Under the pieces are notes generated by a model that was not told the DNA's origin, searched no databases, and saw only the letters and a program-made list of their open reading frames with translations. Below are positions 7,351-9,790 of a stretch of 9,790 bases of DNA, in pieces. The stretch is from assembly GCA_031282385.1 (NCBI GenBank), contig JAITDV010000460.1, forward strand, positions 1 to 9,790, in the 5' to 3' direction. Origin of the DNA: Planctomycetaceae bacterium. GTDB taxonomy: Bacteria; Planctomycetota; Planctomycetia; Pirellulales; Thermoguttaceae. A program made the translations under genes and the position numbers. Within the stretch, counting starts at the first letter, position 1, and the number at the start of each line of letters is the position of its first letter.

Positions 7351-8916
7351 TTAGTTTTTTAATTTTTCCATTCGGCAACCGGTTTGTTTGCCCGAAAACG
7401 CAATACCAAGAAGAATAACTTCACCAAGATATTTGTTGTAATAACGTTTCTCATGAATTTGGTTTATTGTTTCTTTAAGTAAGTAGTCTATCGTCGTTTT
7501 TTTGTCACCATACATTATTTCGGCAATTATTTTTTATTAGGGTTGTTCCCAAACCAAATCGGAACGTCCTAAATCGTTGTGTTCCTCTGCATGAATTTTG
7601 AAACCAAGTAACCGCATCCAAATTAACATTAAAGAATGATAATAGGCTTCTTGAGGAATATGAAGATCGTAAGGAACCGTTGCAACCATTGCCCCAAGAC
7701 TACGAGCAAAACCATCTTCGTCAAAATTAGTTATCTGATGTTGCATTGTTCTCCGCAGTTTATCGATATACAGGTCGTTGGGATATTTGCCGTATGATCT
7801 CAACAAACATTTCAACAACGCATTGTTTACTTCCGAGTTGGGAACGCCGAGTGTATATTGAGCGCATCCGTCAGGCGTCAGTTCTTTTTCTTTGATTGTC
7901 AAATAACCTGTCTGGAACAATAGAGGTACTTCATTAAGATTCGTCGGATCATATTCGTCGAATATATTTTCTTCAGCAACAATCGGCGTCAATATTTCGT
8001 TTACACTGTTACGGCGTTGAATAATATCGATAAGAAAAGTGGGAGTACCGGTACGAAACCAGTAGCCGCCGAATTCTTGTACCTTAAAAAAATTCAATGT
8101 TGAAAACGGATTATAAATAGCCGTTTTGCCGTCCCAAGTGTAACCATTGTACCAGTAGCGAATTTGTTCAAGTAAATATTCCCTTGTCATCTTCAAATAT
8201 TCGGCGGCACTGTCAATATGTTCGGAAAAATTACGTTCCAACTCTTCTTGTGTATAACCGCATACGGTTGCATATTCTTTTTGCAACGTTATATCGTCAA
8301 GATTGTTTAACGCAGAAAAAATCGAAAGCCCTGAAAATTTTGAAACACCGGTAAGAAAAACAAACTTCAAATACTTATCCGAAGATTTTATAATCTGATA
8401 AAAATCATGTACCGTCTTCCGTATCGGATTCAGATGTGAATCGAAAAGATGTGAAGTAATCGGTTTGTCGTATTCGTCAATAAGAACAACAACTGGTTTG
8501 CAGGTAACTGTGTGTAAAGATTCGATCAATTTTCCGAAACAATCAATTGCATATTCCGCCTCTAAAGTAATCTGATAATTTTGAGCAATTCCTTTCAGAT
8601 TGAAAACCAGACTGGTTTCCATTCTTTCCGGTGTTGAGTGATCCATCCCCGCCCAATCAATCTTTACGACCGGATATTGTTGCGACCAATCCCACTTGTC
8701 ATAGATGTAAAGTCCTTCAAATAATTCTTTTTGCCCTCTAAAAATCGCCTCGATAGTGCTTAATAGCAACGATTTCCCAAAACGGCGCGGACGTGAAAGA
8801 AAATAAATTCTTCCTTCCGAAATCATCCGGTGGACAATTTCAGTTTTATCAACATAAATACAGTCGTTTTCTCGTAAATTTTCAAACGACTGAGTGCCTA
8901 TCGGTAACTTTTTCAT
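7351..8916 (-). pseudogene. AAA-ATPase-like / PDDEXK_9 nuclease-family protein, broken by two in-frame TAA codons
   Basis: The family (AAA-ATPase_like followed by PDDEXK_9) is often present in many copies per genome; its function is poorly known. The first 459 codons are open. They show the typical N-terminus 'LPIGTQSFENL' (4-14), Walker A 'RPRRFGKS' (42-49), Walker B 'VVVLIDEYDKP' (142-152), 'GVSKFSGLSIFSALNNL' (190-206) and 'WYNGYTWDGK' (255-264). Codons 460 and 461 are TAA TAA (7534-7539). The same frame then continues for 60 codons with family-like sequence (KIIAEI, QIHEKRYY, ILLGIAFSGK) to a TAA at 7351-7353. The stops fall inside the nuclease domain, between Asp453 and the Glu of AEI. 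The next motif position, usually Lys, is Met (7513-7515). The open part could still encode an ATPase without nuclease. No Shine-Dalgarno is evident. Confidence 0.85.
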
Positions 8917-8954
8917 AACTTAACAAAACTTTCTGATTGTGACGGATTTGGAAA

Positions 8955-9051
8955 TTTGCAACTGAATAGTTTACTGATAAATTGCGAGACTCAAGATCGA
9001 AAAAGCCGGCTTGACGATGTAGGTAAACGAAATTTCAAGTGTGAACAGTTT
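8955..9051 (-). repeat. R2 dispersed repeat, copy 3 (inverted)
   Basis: Read on the minus strand from 9051, it begins AAACTGTTCACAC and matches copy 1 at 30 of 31 bases. A different central palindrome (AAGCCGGCTT followed by T5) comes next, then CTTGAGT-CGCAATTT and AGTTGCAAA. It lies between nifE and the AAA-ATPase gene. Because the palindrome and T-run read in the direction of nifE transcription it could weakly terminate nifE, but the stem has almost no loop. Confidence 0.65.
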
Positions 9052-9063
9052 ATCAAGTAGTTT

Positions 9064-9790
9064 TTAAGTTTGTTTTTTTCTTGCGGGGGAGAATTTCCAG
9101 ACGGGTGTAGTTGTGGTTGTGTGGATTTCTTTGGCGAAATTTAACATTCCCTCGAATCCTGCTAATACAATTTTGCGTTCGTGGTTGTGATCACAAAAAC
9201 CTATTCCCATTTTGAATGCGATTGGTCGTTCTTTGACGCCTCCTATTAATACGTCTGCGTTTTTTTCCAAGATGAATTTTGATAATTCTAATGGGTTGCT
9301 GTCGTCTCAAATTATAGTTCCTTCTTTTGTGATTTGTTTGAGGTAATCGTAATCTTCAGGCGAACCGGTTTGCGAGCCGACTACTACTGTCTCCATGCCA
9401 AGATGTCTTAACGCTTTGACCAATGAAAACGCTTTGAACGAACCTCCGACATAGATTGCTGCTTTTCGTCCCTTGAGATCGTGTTTGTATTTTTCTATTT
9501 CGGGCAAGATACGTGAGACTTCGTCATGTACAATTGATTGAGTTTTTTTCATTATTTTGTCGTCGTGGAAAAATTCGGCAACATCATAGAGTGCATTGGA
9601 CATATCTTCTATTCCAAAATAAGAAACACGGATGAAAGGAATCCCGTAAACTTCCTGCATTTTTTTTGCGAGGTAAGTCATTGAACCGGAACATTGGACA
9701 ACATTTAATTTTGCCCGATGTGCCTTACCTATTTCCGCAACACGCCCATCTCCCGTCAAACAAGCCGTAACTTCGATTCCCATTCGGTTG
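9064..9790 (-). pseudogene. nifE: nifE (nitrogenase cofactor scaffold NifE), C-terminal half, with an in-frame TGA
   Basis: NifE pairs with NifN as the scaffold on which the FeMo-cofactor precursor matures. About 240 C-terminal codons are visible. The frame continues past the right edge (..N-R-M-G-I-E), so the true start is outside and the Met at 9781-9783 is internal. The cofactor-site Cys of the NifD/NifE family is seen in NVVQCSGS (Cys codon 9691-9693). Also present are YFGIEDM, KAAIYVGGSFKA and, near the end, GGVKERP, CDHNHERK, AGFEGMLNFAKEI and PVWKF. This pattern favours NifE over NifD. A TGA at 9307-9309 follows KEGTII, and the same frame resumes at once with DDSNPLEL to a TAA at 9064-9066. 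The break could be a nonsense mutation or a sequencing error. No nifN follows; the repeat R2 and an AAA-ATPase gene do. Confidence 0.85.

Larger units (their letters stand above)
7033..9051. mobile_element. Candidate AAA-ATPase cassette bounded by inverted R2 repeats
   Basis: Inverted R2 copies enclose the AAA-ATPase-like gene: the left copy begins AAACTG.. at 7033 (split by the R1 element) and the right copy ends ..CAGTTT at 9051. The inner ends of the repeats come within about 20 bp of the conceptual gene end and 40 bp of its start. Without the R1 insertion the unit is about 1.8 kb. A mobile or mobilised cassette is an inference: no transposase is present and no convincing target duplication is seen, although TA flanks both sides if the ends are AACTG/CAGTT. 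The alternative is an ordinary gene that happens to sit between two intergenic repeats. Confidence 0.4.

Noticed and set aside
9064..9270. Separate small gene of 68 codons starting at TTG
   Set aside because: It is the in-frame continuation of nifE after the TGA; the residues before the TTG are also NifE-like.
9307..9309. TGA reassigned to Trp, or selenocysteine, in nifE
   Set aside because: TGA ends pilT, pilB, pilC and the prepilin at their natural C-termini, and those long genes contain no internal TGA. Visible Trp codons are TGG. The site is not a known redox Cys, and no SECIS-like hairpin is evident.

Overview
The window is AT-rich with GC-richer genes, and every recognisable gene lies on the minus strand. 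Two gene groups are present: a type IV pilus / type II secretion assembly cluster (about 130-6118) and the C-terminal half of a nitrogenase-cofactor gene, nifE, running off the right edge. Between them are an AAA-ATPase/nuclease-family gene and several dispersed repeats. The long pre-cleavage leader on the prepilin, the style of its C-terminus (a GADGKFG motif and a DNITN ending) and the PilC sequence resemble Planctomycetota/PVC bacteria. This is a judgement from memory of those families, of moderate confidence, and no specific taxon is claimed. TGA is a stop at the natural ends of four genes and all visible Trp codons are TGG, so the code looks standard.

Layout in transcription order (right to left). 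At 9790-9064 is the 3' half of nifE, interrupted by one in-frame TGA. At 8916-7351 is an AAA-ATPase-like/PDDEXK_9 gene broken by two adjacent in-frame TAA codons; its usual catalytic Lys is also Met. Two inverted copies of a roughly 100-125 bp repeat (called R2 here) tightly bracket this gene. At 7231-7038 is a 194-bp MITE-like element (R1), inserted inside the left R2 copy with an apparent 3-bp ACT target duplication. At 7037-6119 is about 0.9 kb with no gene I can support. Then come pilT (6118-4964), pilB/gspE (4554-2839), pilC/gspF (2672-1335) and a type IV prepilin/pseudopilin (1044-130). A third R2 copy, flanked by heptamer tandem repeats, lies between pilC and the prepilin gene. A second R1 copy begins about 15 bp after the prepilin stop and is clipped by the left window edge.

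Functionally, PilB would power extension of the pilus, PilC is the inner-membrane platform, PilT powers retraction, and the prepilin is a fibre subunit. The spacers are large (409, 166 and 290 bp), so these four genes are a co-oriented cluster rather than a tight operon. NifE normally pairs with NifN to assemble the FeMo-cofactor precursor, but no nifN follows it here. The most interesting material is the repeat and decay biology on the right side: a possible AAA-ATPase mobile cassette with R2 ends, a MITE nested in it, and two adjacent genes with nonsense codons in otherwise well-conserved reading frames.
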